Source: Sulfitobacter noctilucae | GTDB taxonomy: Bacteria; Pseudomonadota; Alphaproteobacteria; Rhodobacterales; Rhodobacteraceae | Assembly (NCBI RefSeq): GCF_000622365.1 | Contig: NZ_JASC01000013.1 | Location: 558,001-622,000, forward strand | Length of the DNA: 64,000 nt | Reading direction: 5' to 3' | Shown here: in pieces, positions 18,309-26,375 of the stretch | Layout of the letters: each line of letters starts with the position of its first letter | How positions within the stretch are numbered: the first letter of the stretch is position 1 | Position numbers and translations under genes: made by a program | Notes under the pieces: model-generated | What the model saw: the letters and a program-made list of their open reading frames with translations, nothing else | Database searches by the model: none | Told to the model about the DNA's origin: nothing

Positions 18309-19585
18309 TTCTTGGGCAGCAACAGCGTTTCCAGCGCCGCACCCATTACGCAAGCGCTGTCGATCATATCGTCAATGCCGATATATTCATCGGGTTTATG
18401 CGCGAGATCGAGGATGCCCGGCCCATAGGCGATGCAGTTTTTCAAAGTGCCGATCCGGTCAATATGCTTTTGGTCATAGCTGCCGGGTGAGGCCACATAT
18501 TGCGGGTCTACGCCCATCACGTCGTGAATAGCCTTGGCCACGGTTTGCACGACCGGCGCTTCCTTGTCCGTCATTGAAGGCAGCACTGAATTCCGCTCGG
18601 TCAACTCATAATCAAAGTTGGCGCGAGTAGCCTTTAGACCGTCCAGCAATCCCGTCACTTCGTCGCGCACCTGATCCAGCGGCTCTTCGACCAGAAAACG
18701 CCGGTCAATTACGATGCGACAGGAATCGGGTACGCAATGGGCTTGTAAGCCGGTGAATCCCGGCTCCGGCTCGTTTTCGCCGCCGTGGATCGAGTTGATG
18801 TTCATCGTTGAGTTGCGCGCACCTTCGGGGACGACCGGCATTTCGGTGTACCGCGCCGCCATCGCGGGAAAGAGTTTGTCTTCGAACTCTTGCAGCACTG
18901 CGCCCATGTGGCGGATCGCACAATCGCCCAGAAATGGCATGGCACCATGGGCAATCTCGCCCTTTGTTTCAATCTCCGCCCACCAGCCGCCGCGATGGCC
19001 GAGACAGATACGATCTTTGTTCAGCGGCTCGGGGATAATGACATGCTGGACGCGTGCGGGGTTAAAGTACCCCTGTTCGGCCAGATAGGCCACACCGCCG
19101 TAACCGCCGGTTTCTTCATCCGCCGTGCCGGAAATCTCGATTGCGCCTGCAAAATCCGGATGGGTTTCGATGAACGCCTCCGCCGCGATGATCGACGCGG
19201 CAAGCCCGCCTTTCATATCGCAGGTGCCGCGCCCGTAAATCTTTCCGTCCGACACCTCGGCTCCGAAGGGATCAAAGGTCCAGCCCGCCCCGACCTCAAC
19301 CACATCCGTATGGCTGTTGAAATGCACACATTCGCCCTGATGCGCCCCTTCGCGCCGGGCAACGATGTTCCAGCGCGGATATTTGTCGCTGTCGCCTGGG
19401 GTGCCGTAGGCGCGGACCCTTTGCGTCTCGAACCCATGTGCGGACAGACGTCTGTCCAGATATTCGCATATCAGGAGATAATCCTGACCCGGCGGGTTCA
19501 GCGTGGGCATGCGGATCAGGTCTTGGGTCAGGGCGATCAGATCGTCGCGCTTGGCGGTGATGGCGTCAGAGAGAGCTGTTTTCAT
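18305..19585 (-). CDS. M20-family deacylase (ArgE/DapE-like)
   Basis: A 426-residue zinc peptidase/deacylase. The metal ligands lie in FNSHTDVVEVG, TCDMKGG and the catalytic ADEETGGYGG. The family includes acetylornithine deacetylase and succinyl-diaminopimelate desuccinylase, plus many enzymes that remove N-acyl groups from amino acids or split small peptides; the substrate is not resolved. I take the ATG at 19585 because the longer frame would need a TTG start without an RBS. It lies 45 bases downstream of the class V aminotransferase gene on the same strand and may be co-transcribed. Confidence 0.87.
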   Translation of the reverse strand: MKTALSDAITAKRDDLIALTQDLIRMPTLNPPGQDYLLICEYLDRRLSAHGFETQRVRAYGTPGDSDKYPRWNIVARREGAHQGECVHFNSHTDVVEVGAGWTFDPFGAEVSDGKIYGRGTCDMKGGLAASIIAAEAFIETHPDFAGAIEISGTADEETGGYGGVAYLAEQGYFNPARVQHVIIPEPLNKDRICLGHRGGWWAEIETKGEIAHGAMPFLGDCAIRHMGAVLQEFEDKLFPAMAARYTEMPVVPEGARNSTMNINSIHGGENEPEPGFTGLQAHCVPDSCRIVIDRRFLVEEPLDQVRDEVTGLLDGLKATRANFDYELTERNSVLPSMTDKEAPVVQTVAKAIHDVMGVDPQYVASPGSYDQKHIDRIGTLKNCIAYGPGILDLAHKPDEYIGIDDMIDSACVMGAALETLLLPKN

Positions 19586-19630
19586 ACCTCTACCGTTTAT
19601 CGGATCGGACAATTTGGCAAGCCTTGTCCC

Positions 19631-20884
19631 CTAGCCAGAGATTTCTTTCATCGCCGCAAGCAGGCTGCGCACCTCGTCCAGCGTATTATAATGGCACAGC
19701 GACACACGAACAGCGGCGGGCAGCCCAAGCGGATCAAGAATGTTACCGGAATAATGGTCAGCTTTGCGAATGTGAGTGCGGATCCCTTTGGCGTTCAGCG
19801 CATCGACGATGTCGGCAGCAGGCACATGATCCAGCGCAAAACAGACCAGCCCTTCACGGTCGGGATTGTCGCGACCACCCAGAATGGTCACCCCCGGCAG
19901 ATCGGCAAGACCGGGCAGGTTGCCGTCGCCGTTCAGCATAGCTTCGGTCAGTGCATGTTCATGGGCATGAATGGCGGTACCTGCTGCTTCGATCCGCGCG
20001 CGCGCATTACTGGCGTTTGATAACTCGCCACCCAACCAGTCTATATAGTCGACCACATCGGTAAAGGTGGCATAGGCGCCCGTATCGCGCGTGCCCATTT
20101 CCCAGTTGCCCTCTGGCCCGCCTTTGAGCGTTTCGATGGGCAGGGCTGTCAAGCGATCAGAAGCCCAGGCCACTCCGTAGCCATGACGCGAGAAAACCTT
20201 GTAGGGCGACACGACATAGCCATCGATATCATAGCTGGCGATGTCGATATGTCCGTGGCTGGCGTGCTGGATGCCATCAACGATGATAAAGGCGTTGGGG
20301 GCGACGGACCGGATTGCCCCCGCAATGCCGGCCACGTCGTTGGCGATTCCAGTGACCGGAGAGGTGTGCAGGATCGTGGCGACCTGCACCTCGGGCGTCA
20401 TTGCGGCGGCGTAGGCCTGCGGTGTGACTTGTCCGGTAGCATTATCATGCTGCACGTTGATATAGGGTTTGCCCGTGACCTTGGCCCAATGCTGCGCGGC
20501 ACTGCGTGACGCGGGATGTTCGACAGAAGACCCGATCACTGCACCACCGTCCGGCGTGCCGCTGACCGCTGTACGGATCAGACGAAAAGTCAGCTCTGTC
20601 CCTGACTCGCCGACAAAGAATTGTCCGTCAGGCGCATTGAAGAACACAGTCATTTTCGCTTTGGCCCGTTTGATCACATCCACCAGCGCAGCAGAGGCCG
20701 CATTGCCACGCCCCTGATTGTCAGGGATTGCCGCGTAGAGACCGGACGTTTCCACCACCGACTTGAGCGTTAGCGCCCCGCCGGCATTCTCGAAAAAGAT
20801 GCGCCGGCCCTGAAATGGGCATGTGTCGACATGCGCGAACCTGTCGCGTATGGCATTCGTCAGGTCCGTAGATTGAGTAATCAT
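19631..20884 (-). CDS. class V aminotransferase-fold PLP enzyme (cysteine-desulfurase-like)
   Basis: A 417-residue PLP enzyme of the TIGR01976 cysteine-desulfurase-like group. The PLP lysine is in SPYKVFSRHG, preceded by IIVDGIQHASHGHIDI with the cofactor Asp, and GTRDTGAYATF matches the active-site glycine region. The C-terminus has GIRTHIRKADHYSGNILDPLG, typical of this subgroup. Desulfurase, lyase or transaminase activity cannot be told apart. Followed closely by the M20 deacylase gene. Confidence 0.85.
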   Translation of the reverse strand: MITQSTDLTNAIRDRFAHVDTCPFQGRRIFFENAGGALTLKSVVETSGLYAAIPDNQGRGNAASAALVDVIKRAKAKMTVFFNAPDGQFFVGESGTELTFRLIRTAVSGTPDGGAVIGSSVEHPASRSAAQHWAKVTGKPYINVQHDNATGQVTPQAYAAAMTPEVQVATILHTSPVTGIANDVAGIAGAIRSVAPNAFIIVDGIQHASHGHIDIASYDIDGYVVSPYKVFSRHGYGVAWASDRLTALPIETLKGGPEGNWEMGTRDTGAYATFTDVVDYIDWLGGELSNASNARARIEAAGTAIHAHEHALTEAMLNGDGNLPGLADLPGVTILGGRDNPDREGLVCFALDHVPAADIVDALNAKGIRTHIRKADHYSGNILDPLGLPAAVRVSLCHYNTLDEVRSLLAAMKEISG

Positions 20885-21009
20885 TTTGCATCCTTTCGCG
20901 TTTGCCGCATCATTCCCGAAAGAAGCAGACCCGCAAGAGAAGATTGCAGCCTGTCAAATGACGCCGGACGCTCTAGATACACTCCAAGCGTAAGAAGAGT
21001 TTGAGAGAC

Positions 21010-21870
21010 ATGGCCCCTTTACCCACAAAATTCACCAGACAGCAGACGAAGGAAAAGGCCAAGGAGCAGAAGTCTATTGATAATGCAGCGGGATTATCCC
21101 CAAAGCTGATATATGAGGTGATCCGGCGCGAGGGTGAGGAAGAGCTTGCGCGCACAAAGCGGTCCTTGCTGTGGTCCGGTATAGCTGCGGGTATGCTGAT
21201 CAGCCTGTCGGTACTGGGCGAAGCGATCTTGCGGACCTACCTGCCCGACACGCCCTCCCGCTATCTAGTCGAGAATCTGGGCTATTCGCTGGGGTTTCTG
21301 GCCGTGATCATGGGCCGAATGCAGCTTTTTACCGAAAATACGATCACGACAGTTCTCCCTTTGATGCGGGAGCGGACTTTGAACATGTTCGGTTGCATCC
21401 TGCGCCTATGGGGCATCGTCCTGATCTCGAACGTCATAGGGGCGTTTTTTGCGGCCTGTTTGTTTGTGTTCACTCCTGCGATTTCACCGGACATCCTGCC
21501 CGCGATTAACGAACTGTCGCATCATGCAACCAGCATGGGGGCATGGCAGGGGTTCTGCCGCGCGATCCCGGCGGGCATTATCGTGGCGCTGCTGGTTTGG
21601 ATGCTGGCACAGGCCGATCAGGCGGCATTTTTCCTGATCCTCATCTTCACGTGGCTCATCGCGGCAGGGGATTTCACCCATATTGTGGCGGGATCTGTCG
21701 AAATGGCGGTGTTGATGGTTCAGGGTGAACTGGACATCGACAATGCCCTGTTCGGCTTTTTTCTGCCGGTATTGGCCGGGAATGTGTTCGGCGGCACACT
21801 GATTTTCTCGCTTGTCGCCTGGGGTCAAGTGCGCGACGAAGTGGAAGAACACGATCCAGCGGAGCTTTAA
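21010..21870 (+). CDS. formate/nitrite transporter (FNT) family channel
   Basis: A 286-residue membrane protein with a ~55-residue charged N-terminal tail before six membrane segments, beginning LLWSGIAAGMLISLSVLGEA. The re-entrant-loop regions LGYSLGFLAVIMGRMQLFTENT and the conserved AAGDFTHIVAGSVEM fit the FNT family, which moves small anions such as formate or nitrite across the inner membrane. This long-tailed subgroup is common in alphaproteobacteria and its ion is not known. The ATG at 21010 is preferred over a TTG at 21001, with modest certainty. A YihY gene follows after one base. Confidence 0.82.
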   Translation: MAPLPTKFTRQQTKEKAKEQKSIDNAAGLSPKLIYEVIRREGEEELARTKRSLLWSGIAAGMLISLSVLGEAILRTYLPDTPSRYLVENLGYSLGFLAVIMGRMQLFTENTITTVLPLMRERTLNMFGCILRLWGIVLISNVIGAFFAACLFVFTPAISPDILPAINELSHHATSMGAWQGFCRAIPAGIIVALLVWMLAQADQAAFFLILIFTWLIAAGDFTHIVAGSVEMAVLMVQGELDIDNALFGFFLPVLAGNVFGGTLIFSLVAWGQVRDEVEEHDPAEL

Positions 21871-21871
21871 A

Positions 21872-22798
21872 GTGGCAGCGAAGACATCCTCATTCGGCTT
21901 TCGCCTGTATTGGGATGCGCTAATGGGCAGCATCGCCCACATCGGTGACTGCAACCTCTCGCTGGTTTCTGCGGGTGTGGCCTTTTTTTCGATGCTTTCG
22001 CTCTTTCCGGCCTTGGCAGCGCTAATCGCGCTTTTGGGGTTGGTGTCAGACCCCGTTCTTGTGGTGGCACAGATAGAAGACATGCGAGGGCTGTTGCCTG
22101 ACGACGTGTACGACATCATCAATGCCCAAGTCGTGAGCCTGGTGACGACCAGCAGCGATACATTGGGATGGGCTGGCCTCGTATCTCTTGGACTGGCCTT
22201 GTGGTCGGCGCGGGCCGGGGTCGGTGCGATGGTGACGGGACTGAACGCGGTCTATAGCGAACGCAACCGCAACACTGCAAAGCACTATCTGAGGGCGCTG
22301 TTCCTAACGGTCGCATTGGTTGCCATCGGGATCATTGCCTTAATCAGCCTTGTGGTAATTCCGGTATTTCTGGCGTTCTTCCCGCTCGGGGTTGTCGGCA
22401 CGCTCCTGATCGACGCATTGCGCTGGATCGTGGCACTGTTTGTTTTGTTTGCCGGGATCGGGCTGTTGTACCGATTCGGTCCCAACCGGAAGGCCGCGAG
22501 GTTCAACTGGCTATCCCCGGGCGCGGTGGTTGCGGTGCTCTTTTGGGTCATTCTCTCTTATGGCTTTGCCTTCTATGTCGCCAATTTCGGCAACTACAAT
22601 CAGGTCTATGGTTCGATCGGTGCAGTGGTGGCGATGCTGATCTGGCTCTGGATGAGCAGCTTTGTCGTTCTGTTCGGCGCATCTTTGAACGCGCAAATCG
22701 AATTGCGAACCCATATCGACAGCACAATTGGCCCGGATAGACCCGTAGGTCAGCGCGGTGCCTACGTGGCGGATACAATCGTCGATGTGGATGTCTGA
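21872..22798 (+). CDS. YihY/BrkB-family membrane protein (first copy)
   Basis: A 308-residue protein with about six membrane segments and the family motifs VSAGVAFFSMLSLFPALAAL and the C-terminal FGNYNQVYGSIGAVVAMLIWLW. YihY proteins were once called ribonuclease BN, now considered wrong; their role is unknown. The start is a GTG at 21872, one base after the FNT stop, with GGAG 7 bases before it. It ends directly against the Crp/Fnr gene on the other strand. A paralogue lies at 55893-56840. Confidence 0.88.
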   Translation: MAAKTSSFGFRLYWDALMGSIAHIGDCNLSLVSAGVAFFSMLSLFPALAALIALLGLVSDPVLVVAQIEDMRGLLPDDVYDIINAQVVSLVTTSSDTLGWAGLVSLGLALWSARAGVGAMVTGLNAVYSERNRNTAKHYLRALFLTVALVAIGIIALISLVVIPVFLAFFPLGVVGTLLIDALRWIVALFVLFAGIGLLYRFGPNRKAARFNWLSPGAVVAVLFWVILSYGFAFYVANFGNYNQVYGSIGAVVAMLIWLWMSSFVVLFGASLNAQIELRTHIDSTIGPDRPVGQRGAYVADTIVDVDV

Positions 22799-23527
22799 TT
22801 ACATCAGTGGTCGCTGTTGCGGCATGTCAGTTGACGTAATACCAAGCTCGGCCAATTTATCCAGATTGTTGATCTGAAGGATGCCATCTTGCCAGGCAGC
22901 AAGCTGATGATCCTTCAATTTTGCCAGAGTCTTGTTCGTATGCACAAGTGACAGGCCCAAAGCATCGGCGAGATCCCGCTGCGTGAAGGGGAACGATAAC
23001 TGATTATGCGTCACCAATCCCAGCGCATGGCCGCGCAGGAAGACGCGCACCAAGGCCCATGAAACCGCTTGAATGGCGGTACGCTGACCCAAAGTTGCAA
23101 GGGACTCGCCCAGAAAGTGCTCTTCGACAGCGGACAGCCATGTAATGTCAAAGGCGCGGGAGGGGTGCGCGCGCAAAAAGCTCCAGAACTCAGAGCGATC
23201 AAAGACACAAAGGCGCATATGGGTGCGGGCTTCGACGGAGTGACCCATTTCCCCCAACACACCGGCCTGAAGGCCGATGAAATCACCGGGAAAGACAAAG
23301 CTGAGGACTTGTCGTTCGCCGTTCTCGAGCATCTTTTCCCGAATGCCCATGCCGGACAGGGCTGTAAACATCTGCGCTGCATTGGACCCTTCCATCAGCA
23401 GCGGAGTACCGGGATCGACTGTCAACTCACCGACCTTGAATTTCTGCATATACTCCAGCTCTTCCCGTGACATCGTCTTGAACAGATCTTTGCGGTGAAG
23501 CGGGCAGTTCTCGCATTGGGTTGTCAT
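22799..23527 (-). CDS. Crp/Fnr-family regulator with N-terminal CxxC
   Basis: A 242-residue regulator: cyclic-nucleotide-binding-like beta barrel, dimer helix, and a C-terminal winged helix (FTQRDLADALGLSLVHTNKTL). Three cysteines are placed at 5, 8 and 107. FNR needs four cysteines for its oxygen-sensitive 4Fe-4S cluster, so this is not a canonical FNR, but the N-terminal CENC may still bind a metal or respond to redox (inference). The ATG at 23527 starts the conserved MTTQCENC; the longer frame has no support. It is divergent from a degenerate receiver and close to the general stress locus. Confidence 0.88.
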   Translation of the reverse strand: MTTQCENCPLHRKDLFKTMSREELEYMQKFKVGELTVDPGTPLLMEGSNAAQMFTALSGMGIREKMLENGERQVLSFVFPGDFIGLQAGVLGEMGHSVEARTHMRLCVFDRSEFWSFLRAHPSRAFDITWLSAVEEHFLGESLATLGQRTAIQAVSWALVRVFLRGHALGLVTHNQLSFPFTQRDLADALGLSLVHTNKTLAKLKDHQLAAWQDGILQINNLDKLAELGITSTDMPQQRPLM

Positions 23528-23616
23528 GAAAAATCTGCCTTCTGGTATGTCACAGTTTAATGCGGGGCTTTGATTACTTGGGGTAAGTATCAGCTTTAAG
23601 GGAGAGTATAACGCTG

Positions 23617-23982
23617 ATGCCGTTCCTCGTATACGAACCAGATCATTTTGTAAGAGCTGATATTTGCGAAACCATCGCAATGACCTTTCAAGGGCAAGCT
23701 ATTGCAATCGCAGACGACTTTGAAAGTCTTGCGGAAACGGCCAACGTGTTGGGCGGTCCGTTGATTGCTGTGCTTTCTGTGCCGTCCGACAAAATGCCCG
23801 AAGCATCAAAAGCTTTGCAATCCGGGTCGAAGGACGTGAAAACAATTTTCATTAGTGACGGAACGACAGGCGAGAGTAAGACGCAGTCTGACGTCTCGTT
23901 CCTGATACGGCCTTTCAGCTCCGAGAGCCTACTTAGCTTGATCCGGAACGCGTCTTTTGACCTGCAGCAAGCCCAGAAGTGA
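23617..23982 (+). CDS. degenerate receiver-domain protein
   Basis: A 121-residue single-domain protein that follows the receiver (REC) pattern: MPFLVYEPDHFVRADI at beta 1, IAVLSVPSD at beta 3, IFISDG at beta 4 and FLIRPFSSESLLSLI at beta 5/alpha 5. The key residues are changed: the phosphoacceptor Asp position of beta 3 is not Asp, the acidic pair is EPD, and the Lys-Pro of beta 5 is Arg-Pro. It should not be phosphorylated in the usual way. It lies next to the phyR-nepR-ecfG locus. The last 50 bases overlap the end of the convergent holin-family gene. Function unknown. Confidence 0.72.
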   Translation: MPFLVYEPDHFVRADICETIAMTFQGQAIAIADDFESLAETANVLGGPLIAVLSVPSDKMPEASKALQSGSKDVKTIFISDGTTGESKTQSDVSFLIRPFSSESLLSLIRNASFDLQQAQK

Positions 23983-24304
23983 AGGCTGCAATCAGTTCCG
24001 GGACCATCGCGCCAGGTTCGTGACTTGCCGGTTTCGAGGCCTGTTGTGGCTTTGACTTAGGGGCCTCGTGTGCTTCACCGGCAGATGCAATACCCACAAG
24101 GATCAGGCCAAGGCCCGTGTATACACCACCGATGATCAAAGCTGTGTTGAGCGAAGTTGTCACTGTAATCAAAAATAGCCAAGCTGCGGCGGTCAAAAAC
24201 CCCAGCCCGATGCCGATACAGATAGCACCGCCCGCACCGAACGCGGCTTTGCGGGCAGTGCGGGACGCTTTGCGCTGCGCCTGATGGATCAAGCCGGCGA
24301 TCAT
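23933..24304 (-). CDS. phage-holin-like (PF07332-type) stress membrane protein
   Basis: A 123-residue protein with a short basic N-terminus, two hydrophobic membrane segments (FGAGGAICIGIGLGFLTAAAWLF and ALIIGGVYTGLGLILVGIA) and a Lys/Gln/Pro-rich tail. This matches the small proteins named phage-holin family 3_6 that sit in stress operons and have no shown link to phage lysis. It follows a DUF883 gene with no gap and should be co-transcribed from the EcfG-type promoter at 24657-24682. Confidence 0.72.
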   Translation of the reverse strand: MIAGLIHQAQRKASRTARKAAFGAGGAICIGIGLGFLTAAAWLFLITVTTSLNTALIIGGVYTGLGLILVGIASAGEAHEAPKSKPQQASKPASHEPGAMVPELIAAFTSGLAAGQKTRSGSS

Positions 24305-24619
24305 TTAGCGACGTGCCGAAAACATACCGACAAGAAAACCCAGGCCCGCGGCGATGCCCAATGCGGTGGCTGGCTGTGTGCGTACAAATTCTTCGGCGTG
24401 CAATTGGGTTTCAAGTGCCTTGTCCCGGCCTTGGTTCGCAAGATTGGCTGCGGTTTCCTTGGCCGCGTCGCGCACTTCTGCCGTTTTCGCGGTGCCATAG
24501 TCAGCAACCGAAGACGTCAGCGCGGCCAAGTCGTTTTGCAAAGCTTTGATCTGCTCGGACACCTCCTGCATAGAGATTTCTGCGCTTGCGCCATTTGCGG
24601 ATTTCGATGTGGTGGCCAT
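24305..24619 (-). CDS. DUF883 (YqjD/ElaB-like) membrane-anchored stress protein
   Basis: A 104-residue protein with a long amphipathic helical N-terminal part (EVSEQIKALQNDLAALTSSV) and a C-terminal glycine-rich membrane anchor ending GLGFLVGMFSARR, the layout of DUF883. E. coli relatives YqjD and ElaB bind ribosomes at the inner membrane in stationary phase (family knowledge). The ATG at 24619 has AGGAGG 9 bases before it. An EcfG-type promoter lies 37 bases upstream of the start codon, giving a ~31-base leader. Confidence 0.83.
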   Translation of the reverse strand: MATTSKSANGASAEISMQEVSEQIKALQNDLAALTSSVADYGTAKTAEVRDAAKETAANLANQGRDKALETQLHAEEFVRTQPATALGIAAGLGFLVGMFSARR

Positions 24620-24656
24620 AAATAGGGCCCTCCTGTTCAAAGTTCTTTCTCACCCA

Positions 24657-24682
24657 AACGCTGCACTGCGACATTTGGTTCC
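24657..24682 (-). promoter_or_regulatory. EcfG-type promoter for DUF883-holin pair
   Basis: Read on the minus strand: GGAAC (24682-24678), 17 bases, CGTT (24660-24657). This is the full consensus for EcfG (ECF15) general-stress sigma factors. Confidence 0.85.
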
Positions 24683-24687
24683 GAGAA

Positions 24688-24718
24688 ACAAAAAGACCCC
24701 AGCCTAGGCCGGGGTTTT
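24688..24718. terminator. terminator after phyR
   Basis: CCCC-x-GCC and GGC-x-GGGG arms with T runs on both strands, 22 bases past the phyR stop. Confidence 0.8.
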
Positions 24719-24739
24719 CTCTTGATTTCCAGCCTGTGA

Positions 24740-25549
24740 TCAGGCGTTGAGCGTTTCAGTGCTTGAAAAGAACATCGCCTGAGACACTGACGAAATGACC
24801 TGATCCACAGAGTAAGGTTTGGAAATCAGGAATGCCGGTTCTGGCTTGTCCCCTGTCAAAAGCCGTTCCGGGAAGGCTGTGATAAAGATCACCGGACGTG
24901 CGCCTTGCGCTTGCAGTATATCGTTGACCGCATCAATGCCGGATGAGTTATCCGCCAGTTGGATGTCCGCAAGGATAAGGTCCGGCAGATCTGCTTTCGC
25001 TAAGGCGATTGCTTCATCACGTGTCCGCGCAACACCGGTAATCCGGTGTCCCATGTCCGCAACGATGGATTCGATGTCCATCGCGATGATCGCCTCATCC
25101 TCGATGATCATCACCGAACCCGACGCGCTGTCCGCCATCTCGTTCCGGGCGATGGAAATAAGCTCTTCCGCTTCCGACTGGGTCACGCCAACGATCTCGC
25201 CAACCTCGGAAAATGAGAACCCTTCGATCGTATGCAGCAACAACGCTTCGCGGCTGTTGTTGGTCAGGGTCGCAAGACGGCGCTGCGCTTTGGCATGGGC
25301 ACCGTTTTCTCCTTCTTCCACGGGGGCACCAGCGCTTGCCCAAATGCTGTATAGAACCTTGAAAAGTCCGGTCTTTACATCATGTCCATCAAGGACGGAG
25401 CGGTCAGCGAGGATCGCTTCCAGTGTTGCGGCTGCAAAAGTATCTCCACTTTGCTGGCTGCCTGTCATGGCGCGAGAGAAGCGCCGCAGATACGGAATGT
25501 TTGCCCCAAGTTGATCACTGATGTTTTGGGGGTTTGCACCTTCGCTCAT
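24740..25549 (-). CDS. phyR: general stress response regulator PhyR (sigma-like + receiver)
   Basis: A 269-residue two-domain protein. Residues 1-~140 resemble an ECF sigma factor (regions 2 and 4, with FSFSEVGEIVGVTQSEAEELI as region 4) but act as a sigma decoy. Residues ~145-269 are a receiver with acidic Glu150/Asp151, phosphoacceptor Asp195, Thr224 and Lys244. When phosphorylated, PhyR binds the anti-sigma factor NepR and frees EcfG (known mechanism). It is divergent from nepR-ecfG with a shared 111-base promoter region holding an inverted pair of EcfG-type sites, so the sigma factor may feed back on it. RBS AAAAGGA precedes the ATG. Confidence 0.95.
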   Translation of the reverse strand: MSEGANPQNISDQLGANIPYLRRFSRAMTGSQQSGDTFAAATLEAILADRSVLDGHDVKTGLFKVLYSIWASAGAPVEEGENGAHAKAQRRLATLTNNSREALLLHTIEGFSFSEVGEIVGVTQSEAEELISIARNEMADSASGSVMIIEDEAIIAMDIESIVADMGHRITGVARTRDEAIALAKADLPDLILADIQLADNSSGIDAVNDILQAQGARPVIFITAFPERLLTGDKPEPAFLISKPYSVDQVISSVSQAMFFSSTETLNA

Positions 25550-25577
25550 TTAAGCAGTCCTTTTCTTAAACTTTCTT

Positions 25578-25603
25578 GGAACCAAACAACGAAGGGTGGC
25601 GTT
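25578..25603 (+). promoter_or_regulatory. EcfG-type promoter for nepR-ecfG
   Basis: GGAAC (25578-25582), 17 bases, CGTT (25600-25603), exact consensus. The start site would be near 25610, 50 bases ahead of nepR. The site is part of a perfect 10-base inverted repeat, so it overlaps the phyR promoter on the other strand. Confidence 0.88.
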
Positions 25604-25610
25604 TGGTTCC
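25585..25610 (-). promoter_or_regulatory. candidate EcfG-type promoter for phyR
   Basis: On the minus strand GGAAC (25610-25606), 17 bases, TGTT (25588-25585), one base off consensus; a CGTT also occurs at 14-base spacing, too short. The predicted leader to the phyR ATG is about 29 bases. Confidence 0.65.
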
Positions 25611-25660
25611 CGTGTGGGTAAAATAAACTAAGCGGTAGCCGCTAACCAGAGGTCAAAGTT

Positions 25661-25816
25661 GTGACAAATAGTAGAAAAGACGAGCGTGAGCGGGCCATCG
25701 ACGAGAATCTGAAGCGGGTGTTTGATCAAACTCTTGAAGAGGGTATACCGGATCGCTTCAAAAATCTGCTCAATCAGCTCAAGCAACAAGAGTCTAGCCC
25801 GGAGTCACAGAAGTGA
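25661..25816 (+). CDS. nepR: anti-sigma factor NepR
   Basis: A 51-residue protein starting at GTG. Its core, IDENLKRVFDQTLEEGIPDRF followed by a LLNQL helix, is the NepR signature: two helices that clamp EcfG and are taken up by phosphorylated PhyR. It is too short for most gene finders. AGAGG lies about 9 bases before the GTG. The stop overlaps the GTG start of ecfG by GTGA, so the anti-sigma and sigma factor are made together, as in other alphaproteobacterial GSR loci. The charged tail after the second helix is unstructured. Confidence 0.93.
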   Translation: MTNSRKDERERAIDENLKRVFDQTLEEGIPDRFKNLLNQLKQQESSPESQK

Positions 25817-26373
25817 GTGCCCCCGCAGACCCGCGCGACGAGTTGGTAGAACACCTGCCAGCCATGCGCGCATTTGCAATCAGTTTGACGCGCAACGGTG
25901 CTATCGCTGATGACATGGTGCAGGACACTCTGGTCAAGGCGTGGACAAACATCGAGAAATTTCAGGTCGGCACGAACATGCGGGCGTGGTTGTTCACCAT
26001 CCTTCGGAACACTTATTATTCCAACCGTCGCAAAGCCAAACGCGAAGTGGCCGATGTGGACGGAATTTTCACCGAAAGCCTTGCCGAAAAACCCGCACAC
26101 GATGGTCATATGCAGATGGCCGACTTTCGTCGTGCATTGTTGCAACTGAAGGACGAGCAACGCGAAGCGCTGCTTTTGGTTGGTGCATCTGGTTTTTCCT
26201 ACGAGGAAGCTGCCGAAATGTGTGGCGTTGCTGTCGGAACGATCAAAAGCCGGACAAACAGGGCGCGTGCGCAACTTGCCGAGATATTGGGTCACAATGA
26301 CAGTGAGTCGCTAGAAATGACCGACGACGCAACAATGTCTGTCCTTTCGGCGTCCAAAGTTTCCAGCTTCTAA
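25813..26373 (+). CDS. ecfG: general stress ECF sigma factor (ECF15/EcfG)
   Basis: A 186-residue ECF sigma factor. Region 2 is MRAFAISLTRNGAIADDMVQ through MRAWLFTILRN, and region 4 is SGFSYEEAAEMCGVAVGTIKSRTNRAR, the -35 recognition helix. Position after nepR and opposite phyR marks it as the EcfG type, held by NepR and released by phosphorylated PhyR. The GTG start lies inside the GTGA overlap with nepR. It should read the GGAAC-N16/17-CGTT sites found across this window, including the one in front of its own operon. Confidence 0.95.
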   Translation: MSAPADPRDELVEHLPAMRAFAISLTRNGAIADDMVQDTLVKAWTNIEKFQVGTNMRAWLFTILRNTYYSNRRKAKREVADVDGIFTESLAEKPAHDGHMQMADFRRALLQLKDEQREALLLVGASGFSYEEAAEMCGVAVGTIKSRTNRARAQLAEILGHNDSESLEMTDDATMSVLSASKVSSF

Positions 26374-26375
26374 AA

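Noticed and set aside
18890..20020. 376-codon plus-strand frame
   Set aside because: Covers parts of two solid minus-strand genes (M20 deacylase and class V aminotransferase).
23565..23590. Possible FNR box (TTGAT followed by a TAA) near the Crp/Fnr gene
   Set aside because: Only the left half matches the TTGAT-N4-ATCAA palindrome.
23933..24304. Prophage remnant suggested by holin-like proteins
   Set aside because: The family is common in stress operons, and no other phage gene is present in the window.
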